A DNA stretch of 10,401 nt, taken from an uncultured Sphingosinicella sp. (GTDB taxonomy: Bacteria > Pseudomonadota > Alphaproteobacteria > Sphingomonadales > Sphingomonadaceae). The notes beneath the pieces were generated by a model. The model was given only the letters and a program-made list of their open reading frames with translations. It made no database searches and was not told the DNA's origin. The position numbers were made by a program, and so were the translations under genes. Below, piece after piece: positions 1 through 6,097 of the stretch. Every line of letters begins with the position of its first letter. The stretch's first letter is position 1. Location: NCBI GenBank assembly GCA_946886275.1, contig CAMPIH010000076.1:1-10401 (forward strand), written 5' to 3'.

Positions 1-318
1 GACCAGGTCGACTTCATGCATTTCGTGCCGGTCGGGCCGACGACGACGATGATCCGCGAGATCAGTTATGCGATCCCCGACGACCGGCGCGAGATGAAGG
101 CCGCGCGCTATCTCAACTGGCGGATCAACCGCCGAGTCAATGCCGAAGACACGGCGCTGATCGCGAGGGTCCAGAAGGGGATGGAATCGGTTTATTACCG
201 GCCGGGTCCGCTCGGCGAGAGCGAGGTCTGCCTGCGCAGCTTCGCGCGCAAGCTTCGGCGAATCATTCCGGAGACGAAGCGCGAATCGCCGCCGCCGCCC
301 GGATGGAGCGCTGTCTAG
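1..318 (+). CDS. Rieske-type aromatic ring-hydroxylating oxygenase large subunit, C-terminal part (5' truncated by window)
   Basis: The reading frame is open from base 1 to the TAG at 316-318, giving 105 visible residues of a protein whose family is usually 350-450 aa. The stretch 'NRRVNAEDTALIARVQKGM', followed by a short YYRPGPLGESE segment and a final FARKLRRIIPE helix, is characteristic of the C-terminal end of the catalytic (SRPBCC-fold) domain of Rieske non-heme iron oxygenase alpha subunits. The Rieske 2Fe-2S domain (CxH...CxxH) and the iron-binding 2-His-1-carboxylate residues would lie upstream and are not visible. Such enzymes add oxygen to aromatic rings or demethylate substrates in the cytoplasm, using electrons from a reductase. 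The substrate cannot be inferred from this fragment. The proline-rich last residues (about 98-103) look like a disordered tail. The gene ends 13 bp before the palindromic element at 332-393. Confidence 0.8.
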   Translation, partial: DQVDFMHFVPVGPTTTMIREISYAIPDDRREMKAARYLNWRINRRVNAEDTALIARVQKGMESVYYRPGPLGESEVCLRSFARKLRRIIPETKRESPPPPGWSAV

Positions 319-331
319 CTGAGGGGATGAT

Positions 332-393
332 TGGACAGGTACGGAGCGCCCCGCGCTCCGTAGCCGTGCCCTGGAGGCACGGCGACCTGTCCA
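332..393. repeat. Three-stem palindromic element (potential three-way junction) next to tRNA-Leu
   Basis: An outer 9-bp perfect stem (332-340 with 385-393) encloses two adjacent perfect 8-bp hairpins. Hairpin A pairs 341-348 (ACGGAGCG) with 354-361 around a 5-nt loop. Hairpin B pairs 363-370 (GCCGTGCC) with 376-383 around a 5-nt loop. Only one base (A362) joins the hairpins and one base (G384) joins hairpin B to the outer stem, so 50 of 62 bases can pair in either strand. On the minus strand it begins two bases after the encoded CCA of the tRNA. On the plus strand it begins 13 bp after the oxygenase stop codon. No T-run follows on either strand, so it is not a textbook intrinsic terminator. 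It could be a bidirectional transcript-end structure, a tRNA trailer structure, or a copy of a dispersed palindromic repeat. The function is unknown. Confidence 0.8.
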
Positions 394-394
394 T

Positions 395-481
395 TGGTGC
401 GGTCGAGAAGACTCGAACTTCCACGGCCTTTCGGCCACAGCGACCTCAACGCTGCGCGTCTACCAGTTCCGCCACGACCGC
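395..481 (-). tRNA. tRNA-Leu (anticodon GAG)
   Basis: The reverse complement folds as a class II (long variable arm) tRNA of 87 nt including an encoded CCA. The 7-bp acceptor stem GCGGTCG/CGACCGC is formed by 475-481 and 399-405, the discriminator A is at 398 and CCA at 395-397. The D-arm contains GGCGGAACTGGTAGACGC. The 5-bp anticodon stem CAGCG/CGCTG (450-454 with 438-442) flanks the loop TTGAGGT, giving anticodon GAG at 445-447, which reads CUC and CUU codons. A variable-arm hairpin with a GAAA loop (TGGCCGAAAGGCCG) and the T-arm GTTCGAGTC follow. These are standard bacterial tRNA-Leu features. It lies downstream of the phosphofructokinase gene on the same strand. Confidence 0.97.
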
Positions 482-492
482 ACACATGAAAC

Positions 493-511
493 CGCCGGCA
501 CAAGGCCGGCG
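493..511 (-). terminator. GC-rich hairpin between phosphofructokinase and tRNA-Leu (possible weak terminator or tRNA leader stem)
   Basis: CGCCGGC (493-499) pairs perfectly with GCCGGCG (505-511) around the loop ACAAG. On the minus strand the hairpin is followed by GTTTCATGTG, which has only three Ts, so an intrinsic terminator for the phosphofructokinase transcript is possible but weak. It also lies inside the presumed leader of the tRNA, 11 bp from the mature 5' end, where it could affect 5' processing. I cannot choose between these. Confidence 0.35.
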
Positions 512-525
512 CTGGCAGGCGGGTG

Positions 526-554
526 CCTCTAGCAGCCGTCCGGCAGAACCGCAA
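526..554 (-). promoter_or_regulatory. Possible sigma-70-type promoter for tRNA-Leu
   Basis: On the minus strand TTGCGG (549-554) and TAGAGG (526-531) are separated by exactly 17 bp. They match the -35 consensus at four positions and the -10 consensus at three. Initiation would fall near 519, leaving a leader of about 38 nt before the tRNA. The location is suitable, but in GC-rich DNA such matches are weak evidence, and read-through from the phosphofructokinase gene is an alternative. Confidence 0.3.
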
Positions 555-560
555 CGGCTT

Positions 561-1661
561 CTAGTACAGGAACATGGGCATTCCTTCGACGCGCATCAAG
601 CGGGCCCGGTAGCTTGCTCTGTCGTAGAGGGCGCTGACGTCCACCGACTTGCGCCCCTGGAGCAGGGTGTCGATCGGAACATGGGCATAATTGCCGTCGG
701 TGAGGGTCACCATCCGCGCTTTCTCGCCGCGCTCGAGAAGCTGGATGGCGAGGCCGCCAAAAGCGAATCCGACCATCCGGTCCATCGCGTCGGGCTCGCC
801 GGAGCGCATCAGATAAGCGAGCTCCTGGATCACCACGCCGTCGCCCAGCCGAGCGCCGATCTCCCGGCCGAGCCGGTGGCCGATCCCGCTTTCGGACCGC
901 TCGATCGCCGGCTTGCCGATATCGCCGTCGCTCTCCGCCTCGCCGGCGATGCTCGCGCCCTCGGATATCACGCACATCGCATAATGGGCGGGGTTGGACG
1001 CCTTGTCCTCGGCAAGGAGCGGAAGAAGGACGTCGAGATCGGCTGGAACCTCGGCAATGATCGTCCGATCGACCTGGGCGAGGAAGCCGGCAAGAAGCGC
1101 GGTCTCGCCGCTCCTTCGCCCGAACAATTCGACGACCCCGATTCGCTCGTGGCTTTCGACGGTGGTCCGAAGGGCGTTGATCGCCTCGACCGAGCGGCTG
1201 ACCGCGGTCGAGAAGCCGATGCAATAATCGGTCCCGAACACGTCATTGTCCATCGTCTTGGGCACCGAGATGACCGGCATCCCCTGGCCGGCGAGATGGG
1301 CCGAGAAGCGCAGCGTGCCGTCGCCGCCGAGGGTGATCATCGCATCGATTCCGAGCGCTTCGAGAACCTCGAGGACATGGCGGGTGCGATCGCCGCCCTC
1401 GGCGGTGCGCGGGTCCCGCCGCGAGGTGTGGAGGATGGTGCCGCCCTCGCGGTCGATTCCCCTTACCCCTTCGCGGGTCAGCTCGACGCTGTTCGACTCG
1501 ATGCTCGAGCGGTCGGCCGGGTCGATCGCCATCACGCCTTCCCAGCCGCGGCGGAAGCCGACGACGCTCCAGCCGAGATCGTCGGCCGACAGGACAGCCG
1601 ATCTGATGCAGGCGTTGAGTCCCGGCACGTCGCCGCCGCCGGTCAGTATTCCGATCCGCAT
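561..1661 (-). CDS. pfkA: 6-phosphofructokinase, PfkA superfamily (mixed ATP/PPi type), 366 aa
   Basis: The enzyme phosphorylates fructose 6-phosphate to fructose 1,6-bisphosphate in the cytoplasm. The N-terminal TGGGDVPGLN (residues 7-16) is the phosphate-binding loop. GGDGT is at 112-116 and PKTMDND at 134-140, with catalytic Asp138 in the TxDxD motif. GRRSGE (181-186) and SEGA (233-236) correspond to the fructose 6-phosphate-binding segments, and a GYLQRGGSP-like segment appears as AYLMRSGEP (282-290). Gly115, the position equivalent to E. coli Gly104, is typical of ATP enzymes. Lys135, equivalent to E. coli Gly124, is typical of PPi enzymes. This places the protein in the mixed group of the family, so the phosphoryl donor cannot be assigned. 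Full length for the family. The ATG at 1661 gives the conserved N-terminus, but I see no clear ribosome-binding site. It diverges from the MATE gene and is followed by tRNA-Leu. Confidence 0.92.
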   Translation of the reverse strand: MRIGILTGGGDVPGLNACIRSAVLSADDLGWSVVGFRRGWEGVMAIDPADRSSIESNSVELTREGVRGIDREGGTILHTSRRDPRTAEGGDRTRHVLEVLEALGIDAMITLGGDGTLRFSAHLAGQGMPVISVPKTMDNDVFGTDYCIGFSTAVSRSVEAINALRTTVESHERIGVVELFGRRSGETALLAGFLAQVDRTIIAEVPADLDVLLPLLAEDKASNPAHYAMCVISEGASIAGEAESDGDIGKPAIERSESGIGHRLGREIGARLGDGVVIQELAYLMRSGEPDAMDRMVGFAFGGLAIQLLERGEKARMVTLTDGNYAHVPIDTLLQGRKSVDVSALYDRASYRARLMRVEGMPMFLY

Positions 1662-1666
1662 GGCGA

Positions 1667-1680
1667 CCGTCTATCGACGG
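1667..1680. promoter_or_regulatory. Short inverted repeat in the pfk/MATE divergent gap
   Basis: CCGTC (1667-1671) and GACGG (1676-1680) form a perfect 5-bp inverted repeat around TATC, centred in the 24 bp between the two divergent start codons. It could be an operator or chance. No -35/-10 pair is evident in this gap, and both promoters probably reach into the opposite coding region. Confidence 0.2.
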
Positions 1681-1685
1681 CGGCG

Positions 1686-3044
1686 ATGCGGGACAACCGG
1701 GCAGAGGTAATGGTGGAAGCAGGCCGGATTCTCCGGCTGGCCTGGCCGATCATGCTGACCAGCCTCAACTGGACCCTGATGCACATGATCGACGTCGCGG
1801 TCGTCGGCCATTACGGCACCGCCGAGCTGGCCGCGCTCGCCGCGAGCCGGATCCTGACCTTCATCTCGATCGTCATCGGCTTTGCCGGCCTTTCCGGGGT
1901 CCTCGTCTTCGTCGCTCGAGCGGATGGCGGCGGCGAGCTCGCCGAAACCGGCGAGATCCTCCGTTCGGGCCTGGTCCTCGGCCTGATCATGGGCAGCCTG
2001 ATCGCGATCGTGCTCGGCTCCGGCGCCTATGACCTCCTCGCCCTCGTCGACGTCGAGCCGGCCCTTCGCGCGCCCGGAGCCGCGGTGGTCCAGGCGATGG
2101 CGATCGCCTTCCCGGCGCAATTCCTGCTCGCCGCGGCCTCCTACTTCCTCGAAGGGATCAGCCGGCCGCGACGGGTCATGGCGGTCAACCTCCTCATGCT
2201 TCCCGTCAACGCCCTCCTGGCCTGGGCGTGGGTGGGCGGCCATCTCGGCCTCCCCGCTCTGGGCGCCGTCGGCGCCGCTCTGGCGACCGCGACCGTGTCC
2301 TGGGCGGGCGCGGCGGCGATGCTGGTCCTGATCTGGAGGCTGCCCCGGGCGCACGAGCGGCGGGTCCGTGAGTTCAGCGCCGCCGCCCTGAAGCGGGCGC
2401 TGACCCGAGTGCCGGCCTTGGCGGGTTTCGGGCTGATGCCGGCGATCGGAGCGTCGCTGGAGCTAGCCGGCTTCGCCTGGCTGATGGTGCTTTCGACCCA
2501 GCTCGGCAACGCCGCCGCCGGCGCTTTCCAAGCGATGCTGTCGGTCCACAATATCGCCTTCGCCTTGTCGATGGGTTTCGGCTCGGCGGCGGGCGTGAGG
2601 GTCGGCAACGCCGTCGGCGCTGGCGAACGGAACCAGGCCTGGCCGCGAAGCCTCATCGCCGGCGGCCTGGCGGCGATCATCCTCGGGCTCGGCTCGCTGC
2701 TCCTCGTCTTCGCTTCGGAAGCCCTGGTCTGGCCCTTTTCCGACGACCGCTCGGTGCTTTCCCTCGCCGCCTCGATGCTCGCCATCATGGGCGCCTTCCT
2801 CATCTTCGACGGTCTCCAATATGTGTTCGGCTCCGCGCTCCGGTCGCTCGGCGAGCAGGTCTGGGCCAGCTTCAACGGAATCCTCGGCTTCTTCGTCGTC
2901 ACCGGCGGGCTCGGCTGGCTTCTCGTGAGCCGCGGCTGGGGCGCTGACGGTCTGGCTTATTCGGCGGGGGCGGGCATGCTGGTGGCGGCACTGCTCCAGT
3001 TCGGCCGACTGGCCTGGGTGCTGCGCGCCCGCAGCACCGCCTAA
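1686..3044 (+). CDS. MATE family efflux transporter, 452 aa
   Basis: A polytopic inner-membrane antiporter that would export drugs or metabolites in exchange for Na+ or H+. The sequence is almost entirely hydrophobic helices, consistent with the family's 12 segments in two homologous halves. The N-terminal LRLAWPIMLTSLNWTLMHMIDVAVVGHYGTAELAALA is the typical MATE first and second helix region (P-I-x-L-x-x-L ... D-x-x-x-V-G). The second half starts with a matching GFGLMPAIGASLELAGFAW and GAFQA segment. Length is normal for the family (about 440-460). The frame stays open upstream to 303, but that part is antisense to phosphofructokinase and not MATE-like. ATG 1686 is chosen. ATG 1710 and GTG 1713 are alternatives, and AGAGG at 1703-1707 sits 5 nt before GTG 1713, which would give a protein about nine residues shorter. 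The substrate is unknown. Confidence 0.92.
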   Translation: MRDNRAEVMVEAGRILRLAWPIMLTSLNWTLMHMIDVAVVGHYGTAELAALAASRILTFISIVIGFAGLSGVLVFVARADGGGELAETGEILRSGLVLGLIMGSLIAIVLGSGAYDLLALVDVEPALRAPGAAVVQAMAIAFPAQFLLAAASYFLEGISRPRRVMAVNLLMLPVNALLAWAWVGGHLGLPALGAVGAALATATVSWAGAAAMLVLIWRLPRAHERRVREFSAAALKRALTRVPALAGFGLMPAIGASLELAGFAWLMVLSTQLGNAAAGAFQAMLSVHNIAFALSMGFGSAAGVRVGNAVGAGERNQAWPRSLIAGGLAAIILGLGSLLLVFASEALVWPFSDDRSVLSLAASMLAIMGAFLIFDGLQYVFGSALRSLGEQVWASFNGILGFFVVTGGLGWLLVSRGWGADGLAYSAGAGMLVAALLQFGRLAWVLRARSTA

Positions 3045-3074
3045 ATCACGTTGTGCGCTGACGCTCGAAGAGGA

Positions 3075-3797
3075 TCAGGAAACGGGGCCGAAGGTGAGGC
3101 TGAGGATCCGGCCGCCACGCGGAACGTCGCGCTCGGCGCTGTCGAAGTTCACCCGTCCGCCGGGCTGGATCGCGCGAACCGGCGGCGCGATCGACCAGCC
3201 ATAGACGACCCGGCCCTGGCCGTCCTTCAGCTCGGCCCGGATCTGGGGAACGGTCTGGGTCTCGTCGGTCGGGTTGCTGATCTCGCCGCGGACCTCGAGC
3301 AGCTCGTTGCCGCTGGCGAGCCAGCGCCGGTCGGCGGTCCCGGTGAGGACCAGCGACTGGCCGGCCTGGACCGGTATTCCGATCCGCTGGCCGAGCTCGG
3401 GAAGCCCGAAATACTGGATCGCGGCGATCGCTCCGATCATCAGGACGGCGGCGACCATTGCGAGGATCAGCCAGAGCCGGGCCCGATTGCGCCTCGGCCG
3501 GTAATCGTCTTCGACATATTCGTCCGGCTCGGGCACCTGATCGGGCACGAACCGCTCTTCTTCCGGCATGGGAGGCGCCTGTCGAACCTCCTCCCGGGCT
3601 TCGGCGGGCCGTTCCTCGCGATTGATCGGGACGACCGCTGCCGGCGGCGGCGGCGCTGTCGTTTTCAGATCGAGCGGGGCCGGCTCCTGGAACCAGCTGA
3701 ACCGGCAGCTCGCGCAGCGCACCTTGCGCCCGCTCGGCCCAATGGCGCTGTCCGGCACGACGTAACGTGCATCGCAGGACGGACAGGAAAGGATCAT
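3075..3797 (-). CDS. MJ0042-type zinc-ribbon, single-pass membrane protein with DUF3426-like C-terminal domain, 240 aa
   Basis: The N-terminus carries two CxxC pairs (C5/C8 and C28/C31) in the pattern CPSCDARYVVPDSAIGPSGRKVRCASC, the MJ0042 zinc-ribbon motif. A proline- and glutamate-rich, probably disordered linker (about 40-105) follows and ends in a basic patch (RPRRNRARLW). There is one hydrophobic segment at about 107-129. The C-terminal region (about 145-238) contains GEISNPTDETQTVPQIRAEL and a final SLTFGPV strand, resembling the beta-sandwich DUF3426/FxLYD-type domains found outside the membrane. The expected topology is zinc ribbon inside and sandwich in the periplasm. The function is unknown. 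It is divergent from ftsE, which hints at an envelope or division role, but that is inference from position only. Its 3' end converges on the MATE gene with 30 bp between and no terminator. Confidence 0.85.
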   Translation of the reverse strand: MILSCPSCDARYVVPDSAIGPSGRKVRCASCRFSWFQEPAPLDLKTTAPPPPAAVVPINREERPAEAREEVRQAPPMPEEERFVPDQVPEPDEYVEDDYRPRRNRARLWLILAMVAAVLMIGAIAAIQYFGLPELGQRIGIPVQAGQSLVLTGTADRRWLASGNELLEVRGEISNPTDETQTVPQIRAELKDGQGRVVYGWSIAPPVRAIQPGGRVNFDSAERDVPRGGRILSLTFGPVS

Positions 3798-3951
3798 CGA
3801 TACGCGGCCCCACCGAGTTCTTGACCGACTCTAAGCACGGCTGCCGCGGACCATGCAAGTAAATGACGGATTTGCGGGACTTGCGCACCGCTTTACGTCG
3901 CCGCCACCCGCGTGCGATGGCTGGGCCGCGCATCAAGTCGGGGAGGGCGTC
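3798..3951. promoter_or_regulatory. Divergent intergenic region between the zinc-ribbon gene and ftsE
   Basis: These 154 bp must hold the start signals of the ftsE operon (+) and the zinc-ribbon gene (-). Within it, GACTC at 3827-3831 is a GANTC site, the recognition sequence of the alphaproteobacterial methyltransferase CcrM. On the minus strand TTGCAT (3853-3858) and TAGAGT (3828-3833) could be -35 and -10 boxes, but the spacer of 19 bp is long. The stretch 3854-3900 is less GC-rich than its surroundings and contains two TTGCG copies (3872-3876 and 3881-3885). I see no convincing plus-strand promoter. The role as a shared control region is inferred from gene orientation. Confidence 0.45.
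3941..3946 (+). promoter_or_regulatory. Ribosome-binding site supporting a CTG start of ftsE
   Basis: GGGAGG at 3941-3946 is the strongest Shine-Dalgarno-like sequence in the region. It sits 5 nt before the in-frame CTG at 3952. No comparable sequence precedes the in-frame ATG at 3853, so this site decides the start assignment for ftsE. Confidence 0.55.
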
Positions 3952-4668
3952 CTGAACGCAGCCGGATCCATCGTCCAGTTCGAGAATGTCGGCCTGCGCT
4001 ATGGGACCGGGGCCGAGACCCTGTCGGACCTCAGCTTCTCGCTGAAGGAAGGCGGCTTCTACTTCCTCACCGGGCCTTCGGGCGCGGGCAAGACCTCGCT
4101 TCTCAAGCTCCTCTATCTGGCGCTCCGGCCGAGCCGCGGCCTGATCCGGCTGTTCGGCGAGGATATCGTCACCATGCCGAGGCCGAGGCTGCCCGGCTTT
4201 CGGCGGAGGATCGGCGTCGTCTTCCAGGATTTCCGGCTGGTCGGCCACCTCTCCACCTTCGACAATGTCGCCTTGCCGCTTCGCGTCGCCGGCGTCGAGG
4301 ACAAGGACCTCACGGCTCCGGTCAACGAGATGCTGGCCTGGGTCGGCCTCGCCGACCGGGCCAGCGCCCGCCCGGCAACCCTCTCGGGCGGCGAGCAGCA
4401 GCGGGTTGCCATCGCCCGCGCCGTCATCGGCCGTCCCGAGCTGCTCGTCGCCGACGAGCCGACCGGCAACGTCGATCCGGAGATGGCGAAACGGCTTCTC
4501 CATCTGTTCGACAGCCTCAACAAGCTCGGCACCACGGTCATCGTCGCGACCCACGATCTCCATCTCATCTCCCGGATCAGCCGCGCCGAGATGCTCAGGC
4601 TCGATCGCGGCCAGATCAACGATCCGACCGGTGCGCTCCGCCATCCGCCGCGGCGGCACGAGTCATGA
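3952..4668 (+). CDS. ftsE: Cell division ATP-binding protein FtsE, 238 aa (likely CTG start)
   Basis: The cytoplasmic ATPase of the FtsEX complex, an ABC-type system that transmits ATP hydrolysis through FtsX to control periplasmic peptidoglycan hydrolases at the septum. Counting from the CTG start, Walker A is GPSGAGKTS (41-49), the Q-loop is at Q92, the ABC signature is LSGGEQQR (144-151), Walker B is LLVADEP (164-170), followed by D-loop TGNVDPE and switch THDLHL. FYFLTGPSGAGKTSLLKLLY is typical FtsE. Start choice: the family begins just before the IVQFENVGLRYG strand. The only in-frame ATG (3853) would add 33 unrelated residues without a ribosome-binding site, whereas CTG 3952 has GGGAGG at ideal spacing. 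The stop codon overlaps the ftsX start (ATGA), so the two are translationally coupled. First gene of a five-gene operon. Confidence 0.93.
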   Translation: MNAAGSIVQFENVGLRYGTGAETLSDLSFSLKEGGFYFLTGPSGAGKTSLLKLLYLALRPSRGLIRLFGEDIVTMPRPRLPGFRRRIGVVFQDFRLVGHLSTFDNVALPLRVAGVEDKDLTAPVNEMLAWVGLADRASARPATLSGGEQQRVAIARAVIGRPELLVADEPTGNVDPEMAKRLLHLFDSLNKLGTTVIVATHDLHLISRISRAEMLRLDRGQINDPTGALRHPPRRHES

Positions 4669-5561
4669 AGCCGGACGTGCGCAGGTTCGGCGCGGCCGAG
4701 CGCGGTCTCCTCCCGGAAGGCCGGCTGGCCGGGCCGATGCCCTGGGTCATCGCGATCATGATGTTCCTGACCGTTCTCGCCGCTTCGGCCGGGCTCGGCC
4801 TTGCCGGCGCCGCGGGCCGTCTCGACGACCAGATCGGCAGCCGGGTCACGATCCAGATCGTCGAGGCCAATCCGCAGCTTCGCGATCGGCAGGCGGCGGC
4901 GGCGACCGCCTCGCTCGCCCGGCTTCCGGGCGTCAGCTCGGTTCGGCTGGTGCCGCAGGAGGAGATCCAGGACATGCTCGAGCCGTGGCTCGGGCCTGGC
5001 GGTGTCGAGGCCGATCTGCCGGTGCCCGCCTTGATCGACGTCGATCTCGACCCGGCCGGAGGGATGGATCTGGCGCAGCTGAGCGCCGCCACGGTCGCGG
5101 TCGCCCCGTCGGCCCGGCTGGACGAGAATGCGCAATGGCTGGCACCGCTCGTGTCGCTCATCGCCGCTCTCAAGTGGCTCGCGGCCGGGCTGGTCCTGCT
5201 GATGGTCGGAGCGACCACGGCGACCGTCTTCCTCGCCGCTCGGGCCGCTCTCGACACCCACCGGCAGACGATCGAGATCCTCCATCTGATGGGGGCGACC
5301 GACGTCCAGATCGCAAGGCTGTTCCAGCGCCGGATCGCGCTCGACGCCTTGTTCGGCGGCCTGGTCGGCTTCCTTCTCGCCGGAATCGTCCTGTTCCTGC
5401 TCGGCCAGAGAGTGTCGGCGCTGGGCTCGGAGCTGCTCGGCTCGACCGCCATCTCGCTCGAGATCGGCGCGATCCTGCTCGTTTTGCCTCTGTTCGGCGT
5501 CCTGCTGGCGATGCTCGTTGCCCGCCTCACCATCCTTCGGGCGTTGGGAAGGATGCTATGA
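4665..5561 (+). CDS. ftsX: Cell division protein FtsX (FtsEX permease subunit), 298 aa
   Basis: The inner-membrane partner of FtsE. The order is a cytoplasmic N-terminus (1-24), membrane segment 1 (about 25-50), a periplasmic domain (about 51-158) containing the LARLPGVSSVRLVPQEEIQDML stretch typical of the FtsX extracellular domain, then membrane segments at about 161-190, 229-247 and 264-286. The cytoplasmic loop after segment 2 has ARAALDTHRQTIEILHLMGATDVQIARLF, a hallmark of FtsX/MacB-type permeases (T-I-E-I-L-x-L-x-G-A-x-D). In E. coli the periplasmic loop recruits the amidase activator EnvC; the partner in this organism is not visible here. It is somewhat shorter than E. coli FtsX (about 350 aa), mainly in the cytoplasmic N-terminus. 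It starts within the ftsE stop codon and ends within the start of the DUF218 gene (ATGA at both junctions). Confidence 0.93.
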   Translation: MKPDVRRFGAAERGLLPEGRLAGPMPWVIAIMMFLTVLAASAGLGLAGAAGRLDDQIGSRVTIQIVEANPQLRDRQAAAATASLARLPGVSSVRLVPQEEIQDMLEPWLGPGGVEADLPVPALIDVDLDPAGGMDLAQLSAATVAVAPSARLDENAQWLAPLVSLIAALKWLAAGLVLLMVGATTATVFLAARAALDTHRQTIEILHLMGATDVQIARLFQRRIALDALFGGLVGFLLAGIVLFLLGQRVSALGSELLGSTAISLEIGAILLVLPLFGVLLAMLVARLTILRALGRML

Positions 5562-6097
5562 TCCGATTCCTGTTCCGCTTGGTCTCCTTCTTCGTCCTTC
5601 TCTACGTGCTCGGCTATGCCCTGTTCGCCGTGCTCCTTCCGAAGCCGGCCGGAGAGGAGCGAACCGACGGCATCGTCGTCCTCACCGGCGGAAGCGGCCG
5701 CCTGGAGCGCGGCTTCGAGCTGATGGAGCGACAGCGCGCCCAGCGTATGCTGATCTCCGGGGTCGACCGGACGGTTCGCGCCGTCGAGCTCGCCGAAGCC
5801 TATGACGTCGACGAGGCGATGCTCGAATGCTGCGTGACTCTCGGCCGGGAATCCTTCGACACCCGCTCCAATGCCGACGAGGTGGCGCGCTGGCTGGAAC
5901 GGCGTCGATTCCGTTCGATCCGGCTGGTCACGAACGACCTTCACATGCCGAGGGCGGGATACGAGCTGAGGAAAAGGATCGGCCGGGACGTGGTCGTCGT
6001 CACCGATGCGGTTCCAACCGACCCCAGTTTCACCCAGATCTTCACCGAATATAATAAATATCTGCTCGGGCGGGCGGCGGACCTGATCGGAATCTGA
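5558..6097 (+). CDS. YdcF/SanA/ElyC-type DUF218 membrane-anchored protein, 179 aa
   Basis: There is one N-terminal hydrophobic anchor (about 4-28), then a DUF218 Rossmann-like domain. GIVVLTGGSGRLERGFEL corresponds to the family's first strand and loop, and MLISGVD to its 'SGG' motif. SFDTRSNADEVARWL is the conserved T-x-x-N-A segment, and IRLVTNDLHMPRAGYELRK the V-T-s-x-x-H-M-x-R-A segment. The C-terminal EYNKYLLGRAADLIG resembles that of alphaproteobacterial members. The E. coli relatives ElyC and SanA affect envelope integrity and lipid-carrier metabolism; no enzymatic activity is firmly established for this branch, so I assign none. A purine-rich GGGAAGGA (5546-5553) lies just before the ATG, which overlaps the ftsX stop. 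The neighbours FtsEX and PlsC support an envelope role. C-C at about residues 91-92 is unusual but of unknown meaning. Confidence 0.87.
   Translation: MIRFLFRLVSFFVLLYVLGYALFAVLLPKPAGEERTDGIVVLTGGSGRLERGFELMERQRAQRMLISGVDRTVRAVELAEAYDVDEAMLECCVTLGRESFDTRSNADEVARWLERRRFRSIRLVTNDLHMPRAGYELRKRIGRDVVVVTDAVPTDPSFTQIFTEYNKYLLGRAADLIGI

Noticed and set aside
332..481. Integration (att) site of a genomic island at the tRNA 3' end
   Set aside because: No integrase, no direct repeat of the tRNA end within the window, and no composition change. The inverted repeats are better described as a structural element.
315..554. A 79-aa minus-strand reading frame across the tRNA
   Set aside because: The translation (GGTGRRAALRSLWPKGRGSS) is simply the tRNA-Leu sequence read as protein, a well-known false gene.
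303..1685. An open reading frame running in frame into the MATE gene from 303, suggesting a 913-aa fusion protein
   Set aside because: This part is antisense to the phosphofructokinase gene and crosses the tRNA. Its translation is low-complexity and unlike any MATE N-terminus. Open antisense frames are common in GC-rich DNA.
3046..4659. A 537-aa minus-strand reading frame over the zinc-ribbon gene and ftsE
   Set aside because: It overlaps two well-supported genes in other frames, and its composition is Arg/Gly/Pro-rich shadow coding without recognisable domains.
3912..4664. In-frame upstream extension of ftsX (549-aa frame)
   Set aside because: It lies inside ftsE in another frame. The ftsX N-terminus is clear at 4665 with the usual ATGA overlap.
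4265..5557. In-frame upstream extension of the DUF218 gene (610-aa frame)
   Set aside because: It is a shadow of ftsE and ftsX. The membrane anchor and ribosome-binding site mark the real start at 5558.
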